Below are positions 1 through 12,150 of a stretch of 64,000 bases of DNA, in pieces. The first letter of the stretch is position 1. Each line of letters starts with the position of its first letter. The notes beneath the pieces are model-generated. The model did not search any database, was not told where the DNA came from, and saw nothing but the letters and a program-made list of their open reading frames with translations. A program made the position numbers and the translations under genes. This stretch comes from Mucor racemosus. Lineage: Eukaryota > Mucoromycota > Mucoromycetes > Mucorales > Mucoraceae. The DNA lies in NCBI GenBank assembly GCA_027405735.1, contig JAPEHQ010000003.1, positions 1 to 64,000 on the forward strand, given 5' to 3'.

Positions 1-916
1 TGGAACAATATTCATTGGTTACGAGCATTTTTCCAGCAATTGCTTTATTGTTTTAAGCGGATGAAGAGAGATTTTTCTTAAAAACGTGTGCTAAACTCCT
101 TCAACAACAGCTGCTAGCTAATAAAATAATATATGCTATTTGTATACTTATTGCGCATTAAGTGCAACTTCAAATTCAATTTTGAGCATTATTTGATTTT
201 ATAAAAAATTTCAAAAAATATTGAAACCCCAACCAGCCCATACAAAATAGTTTAAAAAGATATACGTTTTCATTTTCCCATTTTCACAGCAACTCTGGGA
301 GGCTGTAACTTTATAATACTCGGGCTAAACTCTAGACGTATCTACCGGTTGAAACAGGACTCCTTTGGGTCCATATTCGCTGAGCACTGGTGTGGTTTTT
401 TTTTATTGACCTTAGTAGATGTAAATAGCAAGGAGTCAGCTTGTTGTTCAAACTTACCGATGCAAAATGATCCATGGAAGATGAAACTTGGGGCATGTTA
501 TTCATCAAGAATAATATTGAGTACTTGTAAAATTAGGGCGTACTTGGATCCATAGTTATAGACAATCAATTGCACGCTGGTATCAATAAAAATAGGTAGT
601 ATGTATAACAGAATAATAACTGGAGGTGTCCCTTATCCGACTCAAAATAGCTCTAGAGACTGAAATCTGGTGAATATTTGATATATTATAATTTATATCC
701 AACTGTATTTGGAATATAAACCTGTTCGGGTTGCATTGGTTTTCGAGGATAATATTAGACGACCATTTTTTCAATGCACGTCTATTTCTGATTCATATTA
801 AAATGCAATTGTTATAAATAGTCTTTTTAACCAAGACCCCAAAGCTCTTCTTGGTTCTTTCTTTTATCATTATTCTTCTAGTATATAATAAACCTACGTT
901 CTCCATGATTATCGTG
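1..916. other. Gene-free AT-rich stretch at window edge
   Basis: No convincing coding sequence. A short stretch at about 340-475 resembles, in direct orientation and diverged form, the stretch at about 6056-6190: both share a run close to TTGGRTTCATATTCGYTGAG and end in CTTGTTGTT. The remainder is AT-rich sequence without recognisable signals. Confidence 0.5.
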
Positions 917-1444
917 TATTTTCAGGTTTGATGAACAACACTTAAAAAAGAATACAATTAAAAGAGAATGAGTAATAAATCAGTTCTTCAACTGTATGAT
1001 AAAAACAAAATATCGTTTATTTAGATATAAAAGTATGACCTTTTATATTGATTTGACATTGAGATTCTGATATGTAATTTATTAGGGCACTATTGAACAA
1101 TTAGATCTATTTGATAGTAGTCTATGGATTGAAATGGATCAATCATAATTTAATCGTTCTTGCAGAGCTTGTGAGCTGCCTTATTTCAATGCTGCGCTAA
1201 ATGTGCTTGGATGATGAGTTGATAGCTACTTGATTGATTAACCGCTGGGATGAAATAATATGGTGTCATAATTGAGGTCCAAGTGTTTTTTGCAATTACT
1301 GGATTAAACTTTTTTGTACGTTAGGAGCTTCTTATATCCGGTATCAAGACTTTACACTTCAATACATGTCGTAGTCAATAAATTGTAAGGTTTATTGGTA
1401 CTGTAGAAGATGATACCATATGGTACTTGGTGGCATATAACATA
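917..1444 (+). repeat. Inverted repeat A, left arm
   Basis: About 530 bp whose reverse complement recurs, diverged, at 5484-6016. The outer end reads TTTTCAGGTTTGATGA in both arms; inner matches include ATTATGACACCATATTATTT-type and GCCACCAAGT-type blocks. No open reading frame is conserved. The two arms could be long terminal inverted repeats of a 5.1-kb element, but no flanking target duplication was found. Confidence 0.8.
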
Positions 1445-1822
1445 GTATATGATTCATATTTTTGCTGATGGTCACTCTTCCAAAAAAAAAAAAAAAAAAA
1501 AAAAAGCCGAACAATCTCCGGAAGCGGCCATCTAATGATATTTCCAAGCTTTAAATCTCTAGAAAAAATTACCGGACAGCCGGACGCGGTTGTTTAAATA
1601 TTACAAGCAGCTACTATAAGATGCAGGTATCGAAATCTCATACAAAAATTAAGGTTCGACTGTATTGCTATTAATTATTCAAAGGCTTATTTTAAGTAAA
1701 GCATAAATACAAACTACAACATTATTACCCTAATAACGGATTTAACTTAAAAAGTATAAGATGATACAACCAGATTCAAAAAAAGTCCATAAAATCACAA
1801 ATTTAAAGAATTTATATAAAGA

Positions 1823-4800
1823 CACTACGGCCGGCCTGTGCTGCACAAGATAATTTTGTTGTGTCCAGGTGGGCTGCATACAATGGACTGAGCAGTTGTA
1901 CCCATTGAATATAGCTAAAACAATAACAAGATGTACATGGGCGCAATAAAAAAAACTGCACACGAGCACAATGCTGCCTGTATGTGCAGAATTATAGATT
2001 CTGCCGGTGTGCATGGCATTAATCTCATGTGTGCATTATAGATTATAGTAGAATTGCCCATAAGAGTATGATTACCCCTATTTGTGAATAATAATAAAAT
2101 CTGACTATGAGCATAATGAGCTGATCGTATGGACACAAATTGGTTTATAAATGAGCATCGTGCCGTTCTCAAAATTCCATTGCATTTTTTACTGGAATAA
2201 TGCCGGGTTTAAATTACATTTGCTTTTATTAATATAAATTATAGACAATAATACAATTCAATATATTGTTGATGTAGAGAAATACATGCAAGAGCCAATA
2301 TATTTACGATTACCATTATTTGTAAATATGTTTATAGCTATTATAATGTTTACAGCAACAATCGGTTTTTGCTCGAGCATAAACTTAAATAACACTTACT
2401 GCTTGAATTTATATGCAAACCAAATCTAAGGTTATAAATTTTACTTTATCCCGCATCATGAAATTTAAACAAATTAACCTTCTTTAAACTTACTATTTTA
2501 GTTTACAATTGTCAACTGTAAAAAGATTTGTTTTCAAGTATAGCTACAATCAAAAGTATGGTTATTGTTAGACAAGACATTAGGTTATTCTTTTTTGTTG
2601 TGTTTCTGTATCTTTCGAAATTTTATCACTTTTCTGGAGCATTTTGTGGGTTTGTAGCCAGCTCTAGTTCTGGATTGAGCAGATATAAATATTACTGCCT
2701 TCGATTTGATCTGGTAATTAAAAAGTATGTCCAACAATACAGTAGTAAATAATGATATTTGATTTTAGAATGCGGTTAAATAAAAATATCCGTCTCTAAT
2801 ATAGACTGCTACCAATAATTAAAAACATTAGCCCCGTATGTTAGCAGTTAGCATGCATATTCAGATAAAAGAAAGGAATGCCATCTTGATAGTCTGATAT
2901 ACCCTATCAAGCGGTGAATATACTGTATCCTTGGAATATGAAAACTAAAAGAGAGAAACAACACATGTAGAAACGGAGTTCCAAGGCGTTACATTATTTA
3001 GCGCAATTAAAATCCTGCTGCATTGCACATTTCAGCCAATGTAAAAGCAGTATTATACCGTAGTATGAACCATAAACTAAAAAAAATAATAGGCAATATC
3101 TGTTATCATAGAAACATACATTTTTCTACCAGAAAACTTGTCTGTCATATCATACATTCATTTAAAAAAATGCAGAAGCGAGCACCTAGAGCAACATCGT
3201 AACTGACACCTTTCTTCCCTCTACTCCACTGGCGTGTGGTTTAGTAGGTGGAATTGTTCTTCAATACGATCTCGTCAACCGTAGAAGGGTCAACACCGTT
3301 TCTTGACCATATGCCCCAACCTGACACATCCATGATTTGCTGACCCTATGCCCTCCTTTCCAATCACCTATGTATTCTTTATGTTCGGCAATCGTTGTTC
3401 TGAAACTGTTTTTTTCTTATTTGGTGCCATGTTGTAAATGGGCGTGAGCTACCCATAGGCCGCAGTGATATACTCCAGGAGTGGTGCCCTGGTAGCCTTG
3501 TTAGCTCGCCATTGTATCAATCAAATTTGCACTTACCAATAATTTTTCACTTTTTCCATTTTCAAGGCCTTTTCATCTAGTTCTTCCACAGCCCATCCCC
3601 TGAAACGATGTTGAGATCTCTACTTTCTTCCCACTGCTCATCCAGTCACGAACGTAGCCTCAATCATTCTTCCCAGACTCTTTGTACTTACTTTTCCCTG
3701 CTCAAGAACCTACACAACAGTCCCATCAACAATGATGATCCCAGTTATACTTTCTCACTTTTGAACCTTGCTCCATACTATTATCCGTATCCAAATGCAT
3801 TTAGTCCCCTGGACTCTTACTTAAACTCTGAACCCGAACCCCTATATCCAGTCTTATCTCTCACTTCGCTATGGCGTATAGTTATAGGACTTTAAATAGT
3901 GAGATAAGGTTTTTTATTTCCCTACAACAAAAAACATCGTAACTGAGCATAATATCAAGGGTGAAAGGTTAAGTCTCTTATACTATAGTGTATCTAATAA
4001 GTTTTAAATAAAAAGCTTTTTTTTTTTATAACTTTTTATATATTTAACCGCGCGCGGTCTGAAAATTTAGATTTTGTAGCAGACATTTTTCGGGACTCAT
4101 TTTATCCTTACCAACACTCATGATTTTGATCAAAAAACAGGAAAATCAAATTTTGATACCAAAATCAACGTTTAAATGTACTACATTGTGAGAGAAAATT
4201 GTAGCCACAAGTAATACACATTTTATAAAAGCTTAATATTGAATGTTAAGTAATGAAACTTTGTACTTTTGGCCCAAAAACGTTTTTTTGATTAAAGGAT
4301 TTTCATGTAATATTTTGCAATAAAAATGTTTGTTATTTTTTATTGAGCAAATAAAGTGCTAAATTCTGCATATGTGTATATTTTTTGTTTTTATAACTGA
4401 TAGTATAATTAACTCTAGATTTGCAAAATTAGAAAAAAAAAATTAAAAAATGTCAAAATTGATGATCTGGACAAGAATATTTTTTGAAATTAATATTCCG
4501 CTTATAAGCTTTGTAAGCCTTAAAAATAAGAGATTTTATAATACTTGAGAACTTTTTCAAGAATTTACGATGCTGTACCCACTTGATTCAAGCTTATTAC
4601 TGTAAACCTTTATACATCATGTTAATATTGTGTGGTAGTTTATTTGATGATAATATAGACTTGCTTTATAATTATTGCGTTAGAGGTGATTTAGATTACG
4701 CTTTAGTCTTACCTCTCCAATATCATAAACATAAACATAAACATGGCCATCACTGGAGCCTATTGCCGCCTTTTTGCCCTCCTCTTTGTCTCAAGCCAAT

Positions 4801-5303
4801 TTATTCAATGTATTATCAAAACCAACTTGAGTACTTACAAATGGTTCCTTGGTATTTTAATTCAAATTTCATAAACTAAATTAACTGGTTCTATCTACAG
4901 TAATATCAAACGTATCATCGCCCCGCCTTATGATAATAAATATCAATCTAAAATCAGAAACATCCCATTGTCCTTATTGTTGTTGTTATAAGGTATGAAA
5001 AGCTTAATTTTTAATAATAATACAGAAATTAAATAAAAAACAAAATGATACTAATAGTATATGGTGAGTATTTAACACCTAAGTAAGTTTGATAAAATAT
5101 GCTTTTAAACCCTTTTAAAAATTCTGAGGCAAACACAACATTTTGGTCCTGTAATTTCTATCCATCAAAATGTTGCGGTTTCCACTACACAATAATGAAT
5201 GCACCTTTTACCAATCTTGATCTCAATGTACATTGCGTATCAGTTTTTTACCAATTGTATTTTCTCTAACTAATTAATATTCAGTTATATTGAACGATGA
5301 TTC
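1823..5303 (+). repeat. Giant inverted repeat B, left arm
   Basis: This arm pairs with 7138-9701 in inverted orientation. Similarity begins abruptly at CACTAC (1823) and the partner ends at GTAGTG (9701), the termini expected of CACTA-type DNA transposons. The outer 250 bp is rich in GTGCA/TGCAC-type subterminal motifs. Shared landmarks include a CATAAA minirepeat near 4727-4743. The left arm is longer because of the insertion at 3207-3932. No transposase was recognised. The trinucleotides just outside the ends are AGA and AAA, so a 3-bp target duplication is not demonstrated. Confidence 0.8.
3207..3932 (+). mobile_element. SINE-like insertion inside repeat B
   Basis: A 726-bp insertion flanked by perfect 14-bp direct repeats AACATCGTAACTGA at 3193-3206 and 3933-3946. 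The right arm of repeat B (around 8490-8510, inverted) and the extra copy near 32990 lack it, so both serve as empty sites. Near its 5' end lie a Pol III A-box-like TGGTTTAGTAGG (3237-3248) and a weaker B-box-like GGGTCAACACC (3287-3297), 38 bp apart. The 3' end is A-rich (ACAACAAAAA). This fits a tRNA-derived retroposon mobilised by a LINE; the length is large for a SINE, so a longer composite retroposon is possible. The 95-residue frame inside it (3608-3895) is not recognised. Confidence 0.7.
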
Positions 5304-5483
5304 GTAGCATTGCCAAAAAAAAAAATGAATGCTTCAAGAGTTTTCAGCATATCAAATTATGCAATTTAGTAGCAATCGTTGCACTTAACTATTCTTTTTG
5401 AACCTATTGATGTTAATCAAAATAATTAGTACTTTCATTCAAAATTAAGCTTTGCTTTATACATTTACATTCACCCACTCTGT

Positions 5484-6016
5484 TGTATGCCACCAAGTGC
5501 CATCCTTTATCACCATCTACAGTATTAATACATCTTACAATCTATTGACGACGACATGCATTGAAGAGCAAAGCCTTGATACCGGATATAAAAAACTCCT
5601 ACCGTACAAAAAAGTTTAATCCAGTAATTACCAAAAATGCTTGGACCTCAATTATGACACCATATTATTTTATCCCAGCGGTTAATCAATCAAGTAGCTA
5701 TCAAATCAACATCCAAGCACATTTAGTGCAGCATTGAAATAAGGCAGCTTACAAGCTCTGCGAGGACGATTAAATTATGATTAATCCATTTCAGTCCATA
5801 GATTACTATAAAACAGATCTAATTGTTTAATAGTGCCTTAAATTAGATCTCAGGATCATCTCAATATCATATCAATATAAAAGGCCATACTTTTATATCT
5901 AAATAAACGATATCTTATTTTTATTACACAGTTGAAGAACTGATTTATTAATCATTCTCTTTTAATTGCATTCTTTTTTTAATTATTATTCATCAAACCT
6001 GAAAATATACAACAAG
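5484..6016 (-). repeat. Inverted repeat A, right arm
   Basis: Diverged reverse complement of 917-1444. It lies inside the spacer between the two arms of repeat B, so repeats A and B interleave in the order A-B-A'-B'. Confidence 0.8.
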
Positions 6017-6329
6017 ACTAAACCTTTTGCAATTCTGTAGATCAGCGCTAGAAGTACCTGCCATTGCAACGGGAAGTCATTTGGATTCATATTCGTTGAG
6101 AAGAACTGAGGGGCTTGCTGATATTAGTAGGTATAAGTAGGTACATATAAGTAGGAGGTAACCAACTTGTTGTTGCTCGAACTGGCTGAACGTACAATGC
6201 CCCATGTATGCTGGTAGTATTTCTTATTGGTGTCAAGCCGGGTTTTACCAGCCATATTTATTATTATGCATCATATCACATGCATTAATGAAACAGAAAA
6301 AAAATTGCTAGACATATGCAAAACTTACT

Positions 6330-6512
6330 AGGAAAAAAAAGGAGAATCATATTAGATGAGGAGCAAGGGCCATCGGAGATTCTCTTTCAAAATTCATATC
6401 CTAATACCAAAGGGCTTCCCCTTTGGCGGGTTTGAACTCACGAATAAGTGTGTCGCACTCAATTTGTAGCGCATACGCTACCCGTTAAACTTGTCGCTCT
6501 CCTTTGGTCTAC
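6330..6512 (-). ncRNA. tRNA-like (Pol III) sequence, probable SINE head or tRNA relic
   Basis: Read on the minus strand, 6512-6426 has a tRNA-like order: an A-box-like GTTTAACGGGTAGCG (6490-6476), an anticodon-like stem GCGCT/AGTGC, and a B-box-like GAGTTCAAACCC (6439-6428). It is followed at once by a perfect 8-bp hairpin CCAAAGGG/CCCTTTGG (6407-6426) and further on by an oligo-T run (A run on the plus strand near 6332-6340) that could end Pol III transcription. D- and T-stems pair poorly, so it is not a working tRNA gene. No target duplication was found. Confidence 0.35.
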
Positions 6513-7137
6513 AGTTTTAATCCCCATATATGTGAACAATGTATTTTTTAGTTTTTCACTATTTTGGGAAATGCAGCAAATTAAGGTGTATTTCTTCTTT
6601 TTTGGAAATGATAATAGAGCTTTCCAGAAATTGGTAGTAGAAACCATCTAGAAAGAATAATACCAATTTTTGATGATGGAGATATAAACAAAACTCAATG
6701 GTAGTACGTTAGTATTAAGCTGTAACACAAAAATTGAATATGGACAAATGTAAAGCAATGTTTGCCAAAATAGGAGTTAGTATAACATGAGCTACAACGC
6801 ACAGAAAGAACTCAAGTGATATCCAACAGATGCAGTTGCATTGGAAAATTTAGCTTTTAGGAGTCGAAACACCTAGAATTATAATGCAAAACCAAATTAC
6901 TACGCATTATTTATCAAACTAAAGACAGACACCAACTTTCCAATTCACCGGCAGTGTTAAATGCAGATATCAATTATTGTATAATCTCTACCAATGCGGA
7001 ATAGTAATATGATATGCTGTATGAATCAATCAGTTTGACAATCGTAATCAATGGTGGTAATAATAATAATAATATAATAGGATCGAGTTTTTAAAGTAAT
7101 AACAAAAAACTACCAACAGTATACTCGTAAATTGTAA
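6513..7137. other. Spacer of the giant inverted repeat, no gene seen
   Basis: AT-rich sequence between the tRNA-like unit and the right arm of repeat B, with an AAT-type microsatellite near 7055-7075. Two short overlapping frames at 6448-6651 are not considered genes. Confidence 0.5.
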
Positions 7138-9701
7138 TTTAATAGATTATCGTTTAATATAACCGAATATTAATGAACATGAGAAAATACAACTGGTAAA
7201 AAGCTGATACTCGATGTCTAACGAGGTCGAGATCGATAAAAGATGCATTCATTGTGTGGTGGAAATTGTGACATTTTGATGGATAGAAATTACAGGACCA
7301 AGGTACTGTGTTTGCTTCAGGATTTTCAAAAGAAGGGTTTAAAAGCATTCTTCATCAAACTCACCTAGATGCTGAATACTTACCATATGCGATTAATATC
7401 ATTTTGTATCTTATTTAATTGTTGTATTATTATTAAAAATCAAGCTTTTCATAGCTTATAACAATGACAATGGGATGTTTCTGATTTCAGATTGACATTA
7501 ATCATAAGGCGGGCTGATGATACGTTTGATATTATTGTAGTATGGAACCGGTCAATTTAGTTTATGGAATTTGAATGAAAATACCAAGGAACCATTTGTA
7601 AGTGCACTCAAGTTGGTTCTAGTAAAGCATTGAATAAATTGGCTTGAGACAAAGAGGATAAAAAGACGGCAATAATAGGCTCCAGTGATGACCATGTTTA
7701 TGTTTATGTTTATGATATTGGAGAGGTAAGACTAAAGCGTAATCTAAATCACCTCTAACGCAATAATTATAAAGCAAGTCTATATTATCATCAAATAAAC
7801 TACCACACAATATTAACATGATGTATAAAGGTTTACAGTAATAAGCTTGAATCAAGTGGGTACAGCATCGTAAATTCTTGAAAAAGTTCTCAAGTATTAT
7901 AAAATCTCTTATTTTTAAGGCTTACAAAGCTTATAAGCGGAATATTAATTTCAAAAAATATTCTTGTCCAGATCATCAATTTTGACATTTTTTAATTTTT
8001 TTTTTCTAATTTTGCAAATCTAGAGTTAATTATACTATCAGTTATAAAAACAAAAAATATACACATATGCAGAATTTAGCACTTTATTTGCTCAATAAAA
8101 AATAACAAACATTTTTATTGCAAAATATTACATGAAAATCCTTTAATCAAAAAAACGTTTTTGGGCCAAAAGTACAAAGTTTCATTACTTAACATTCAAT
8201 ATTAAGCTTTTATAAAATGTATATTACTTGTGGCTACAATTTTCTCTCACAATGTAGTACACTTAAACGTTGATTTTGGTATCAAAATTTAATTTTCCTG
8301 TTTTTTGATCAAAATCATGAGTGTTGGTAAGGATAAAATGAGTCCCTAAAAATGTCTGCTACAAAATCTGAGTTTTCAGACTATACATAGTTAAATATAC
8401 GAAAAGTTATAAAAAAATGTTTTTTATTTAAAACTTAGATATACTATAGTATAAGAAGAGACTTAACTGTTCAGTCTTGCTTTTATGCTCAGTTACGATG
8501 TTGCTCTACGTGCTAGCTTCTGCAATTTTTTAAATGTATGCATGATATGACAGACGGGTTTTCTTGTAGAAAAATGGATGTTTCTATGATAACAGATATT
8601 GCCTATTATTTTGTTTAGTTAATGGTTCATACGGTATAATACTGCTTTACATTGGCTGAAAAAATGTGCAATGTAGCAGGATTTTAATTGCGCTAAATAA
8701 TGCAAAGCCTTGAAAATTCTTTTCTACGTGTCTTGTTTCTCTCTTTTTGTTTTCATATTCCAAGAATATTATTCTAAGATCAAACGTCATTATTTACTAC
8801 TGTATTATTGGACGTACTTCTTGATTACCAGATTAAATCGAAGGCAACGATACTTATATCTACTCGATGAGAAGTTAGAACTGGCTAAAAAACCATGAAA
8901 TGTTTCAGAAAAGTGATAAAATTTCAAATGATATAGGAACTCAAAAAAAAAGGATAATCTGATGTCTTGCCTAATAACCATGGTTTTGATCGTAGCTTGT
9001 ATGCTTAAAAACAAATCTTTTTTTTTACAGCTGACAATTGTAATAAACTAAAATAGTAAGTTTAAAGAAGGTCAATTTGTTTAAATTTCATGTGTGATAA
9101 AGTAACATTTATAATCATAGATTTGGTTGGCATATAAATTCAAGCAGTAAGTGTTATTTAAGTTTATGCTCGAGCAAAAGCCGATTGTTGCTGTAAACAT
9201 TATAATAGCTATAAACATATTTACATATGATGATAATTGTAAATATATTGGCTCTTGCATATATCGCTCTACAACAACAACGTATTGTTGAATTGTATGG
9301 TCTGTAGTTTATATTAATAAAAGCAAATATAATTTAAAAGCCTATTTTAGTAAAAAATCACAATGGAATTTGGAGAACGGCACGATGCTCATGTATAAAC
9401 CAATTTGTGCCCATACGATCAGCTCATTATGCTCATGATGGTCAGATTTTATTATTACTTATGGGCAATTCTACTATTATGCATACATGGGATTAATGTT
9501 ATATACACGGACAGAATCTATAATCCTGCATATACAGGTTTTTTGTTATGCTCGTGCGCAGTTTCTTTTGTTGTGCCCATGCGCATCTTGTTATCTTTTT
9601 AGCCATATTCAGTGGACACAACAGCTCAGGCTGTATATAGTGTGCAGCTCACCTGTGCACAACAACGAAATCATTTTGTGCAGCACAGGCCGACTGTAGT
9701 G
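7138..9701 (-). repeat. Giant inverted repeat B, right arm
   Basis: Reverse complement of 1823-5303 without the 726-bp insertion. It ends at GTAGTG (9696-9701), beyond which similarity with the left flank stops. The innermost match is the GGTTATATT-type block at 7150-7165, matching 5280-5290. Short frames in the two arms (for example 7619-7855 and 4583-4879) translate alike only because the DNA is repeated. Confidence 0.8.
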
Positions 9702-9893
9702 AAATAATCGAAAGTATATGACTAAGATCAAAATTCGTTGAGAAAGGCTTTTTGTTGGCGATTTTTTACGGTTGTAAAAATTAGATTTCAGATGTTTTCA
9801 AATGTCTTTCGAATCTTTTTGCCCAATATTGAACCAAATTACATCAAATTTTTAAAGATGGTGTACTTTTCCTCCATGGATCGGTGATGTTTG

Positions 9894-10165
9894 TGTAATG
9901 ATCTGTAATTTTGGACTAACAACAAAGGTGGATAATATGCTTATAGATATTATTCTTGTTATTATAAATTGGTAATCACTGAATTGATGAAGGGTGGTGT
10001 TCTTATTTATAAATTAGATATTTATTAGTGAATAAATAAAAGTAAAGGGAGAGTAAAAAGACAGATAACTCTACAAGGGATCATGTAATGATTTCCTTGT
10101 AGTATTTATATAAAGAATGAGGCAAGGTTTTGCATAAATGAAACTGAAATGTTTGACTCATTACA
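9894..10165 (+). mobile_element. Solo LTR, family 1
   Basis: A 272-bp unit starting TGTAATGATCTG and ending GACTCATTACA, with TG...CA ends and the terminal inverted repeat TGTAATG/CATTACA. It is flanked by perfect 5-bp target duplications GTTTG (9889-9893 and 10166-10170) and absent from the other R2 copy at the matching place. A TATA-like TTTATATAAAG lies near 10105-10115. No internal retrotransposon body remains. Confidence 0.8.
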
Positions 10166-10359
10166 GTTTGCCCAAAAATAGAACAGCTAATACAATAAGA
10201 TAAGTCTATTTATTGCCTAATATTTATCCGAAATTGACCGAAAATCGACTGTAAAAATTAAGCATCTAAATTGAAGTATTAATTTTCTGTATTTAGAGAA
10301 GAAGGTTCAACTAAAAACTACTCTGCATTTTTTGTCGAGATGATTAAAATAATGGTTTG

Positions 10360-10712
10360 TGATGTATCATTCTTAAACCGGATCATGTCAAATCCAAAAA
10401 GTAAACAATAACAGATCCGGAACCGGAAGTTACTTAATTGAACATTAACTATACAATGCTCCTAAAAGCATGATATAGAAGCATGGTATAGAAGCATGGT
10501 ACAAAAGCATAATACGTCAGTGCGATATTTCAACATGATATACCAACATGACACATTACTATTAAATAACATCTAAACTACCTTATCACATCATCATTAA
10601 TTCCCCGAATCAAATAGTATATAAACCCTATTAATTTCATTCCAATAAACGATATCTCTTTACTTGATTAAATTTCTAATTTTATTTAACCTAAACATAT
10701 TTTGATAAATCA
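10360..10712 (+). mobile_element. Solo LTR, family 2
   Basis: A 353-bp unit beginning TGATGTATCA and ending TTGATAAATCA, flanked by GTTTG (10355-10359) and GCTTG (10713-10717), a 5-bp duplication with one mismatch. It carries a TATA-like AGTATATAAACCC near 10616-10628 and AATAAA near 10646. The other R2 copy is empty here. It shares ends, TATA block and order with the solo LTR at 39971-40267. Confidence 0.75.
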
Positions 10713-11850
10713 GCTTGCTTTACAGCTTACAGCCTATGGTAACTGAGTCCCAAAATCAATATGTAAAATCGACCAGAAAACGATCAAAAAATCAAATTCG
10801 TTTAATAGCCCATGAACTGCAAAGTCAGTAGATCTAGCACTTTAAATATTTTTTGTACAGTTTTGAGTCCTGCATCCACTGCAACAAAATGCAGACAAAT
10901 GTTTTATATTAAGTTTTGTGCAAAATACAATTGAAATTTTAGAGGTTTTTTGAAGATACACATTACTTTTTATAAGCATATTCTAAATATGGTTAATTAA
11001 TAAGATGCACAACAAAAATATCTATCGATCAAGCAGTTACTGGACCTTTAGCTGCATTTCTCGTAGAGAAAACAAGAATTTTGTCAATTTTTTTTCAGAT
11101 TCAGAATTTAGGATGTGGGTATACAAGGGAAATTTGAAGGTAGAAGAGAAAATATCTTTTTGCACACATTTTTGAGGATATCTCCACAAAAAATCAATAT
11201 TTTAAAAAAAACTAAATTGGGTCCGAGAGAGCCCAACACGCTTGATGGCATGAAGGTAAAGAAAGTGTTGTTTAATTTAACGAATATTTTGAAACCTACT
11301 ATAGAAATGCCAAAAAAAATTAAAAAAATAAAAGTGCTCAGAATTTTTTAATATTAAAGTATGTTATAGAGCACTTTAAAACTAGTAAATTTTATTATTA
11401 AAAAGTATTAGTATAGCTTAATTATTTCTGGAGATATGAAGCCTCAAAGTTTTCAATCCATTAGCAGTAAAATACACGTAAAAAATCTGAAACCTTAGCA
11501 CTGAAAAATTAATACTAACTGCAAAAAGTAGGATATTTCCGGATACTCGTTTTTGGATTAAAGCTGAACATCTCAGGTACATTGGCATATAATTTTTTCT
11601 TAGTGTTATTTAGTGAAAAAAAAAGTGGAGTAGGGATGAAAAGTGAGGCCCAGTTTTCAAGGAAAAAACAGTGTATTACACCTGTTTTTGAGTCTTTCAT
11701 ATGATATAGAATAAAATTAGGGATAGGTAATAAAATGCAATCAATTCATATATATTTAGCAGTGTCTACAGTATATCCTGAAAAGTGCTTAATATGAAGT
11801 TAGTTATAGAAAAGAGAATACGCTCCGATTTTGAAGATTGAAAACTTCGA

Positions 11851-12150
11851 AACTAACTTTCTTGAGAATCAAGAAGAAACGTAGAGTCATATACAATTGT
11901 ATCTGCACCAACTACTCGTCTGATGAATAATTTTCTCTGTTATGGAAATATTTTAATGTCGACCTTTTTAAGGTCTAAAAATGCTCTCAGAAGAAGATCT
12001 GTGTTGAACAAACTAAAAAATACATGCATAATTTACATCGATGATTGTAATTATTCACCAAATTTAACATTTATATATATGTACGTATTTAATAAGAATA
12101 TATTTTATTTTACTGTTTGAAAGAATGATATAAAAATTGACTCTCCATGA
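11851..12150. other. Intergenic, no gene seen
   Basis: AT-rich DNA between repeat R2 and the 3' end of the H+-ATPase gene. The short frame at 11923-12120 has no support. Confidence 0.5.

Larger units (their letters stand above)
9720..11850 (+). repeat. Dispersed repeat R2, copy 1
   Basis: Diverged copy of the sequence found inverted at 38610-40850. Shared landmarks are GGCTTTTTGTTG (about 9746), AACTGAGTCCCAAAATC (10740-10756) and GAACATCTCAGGTACATTGGCATATAA near 11566-11592 (its two halves read the same in both copies). Two solo LTRs interrupt this copy but not the partner. No protein is recognised; it is an old repeat of unknown class. Confidence 0.75.

Noticed and set aside
4583..7855. 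Two similar short proteins (4583-4879 plus, 7619-7855 minus) that looked like a conserved gene pair
   Set aside because: They lie at mirrored positions in the inverted repeat; similarity continues equally outside the frames and the third copy does not keep the frame.
1820..9704. 3-bp target duplication for the CACTA-like element
   Set aside because: Flanking triplets are AGA and AAA; one mismatch in three bases is no evidence.
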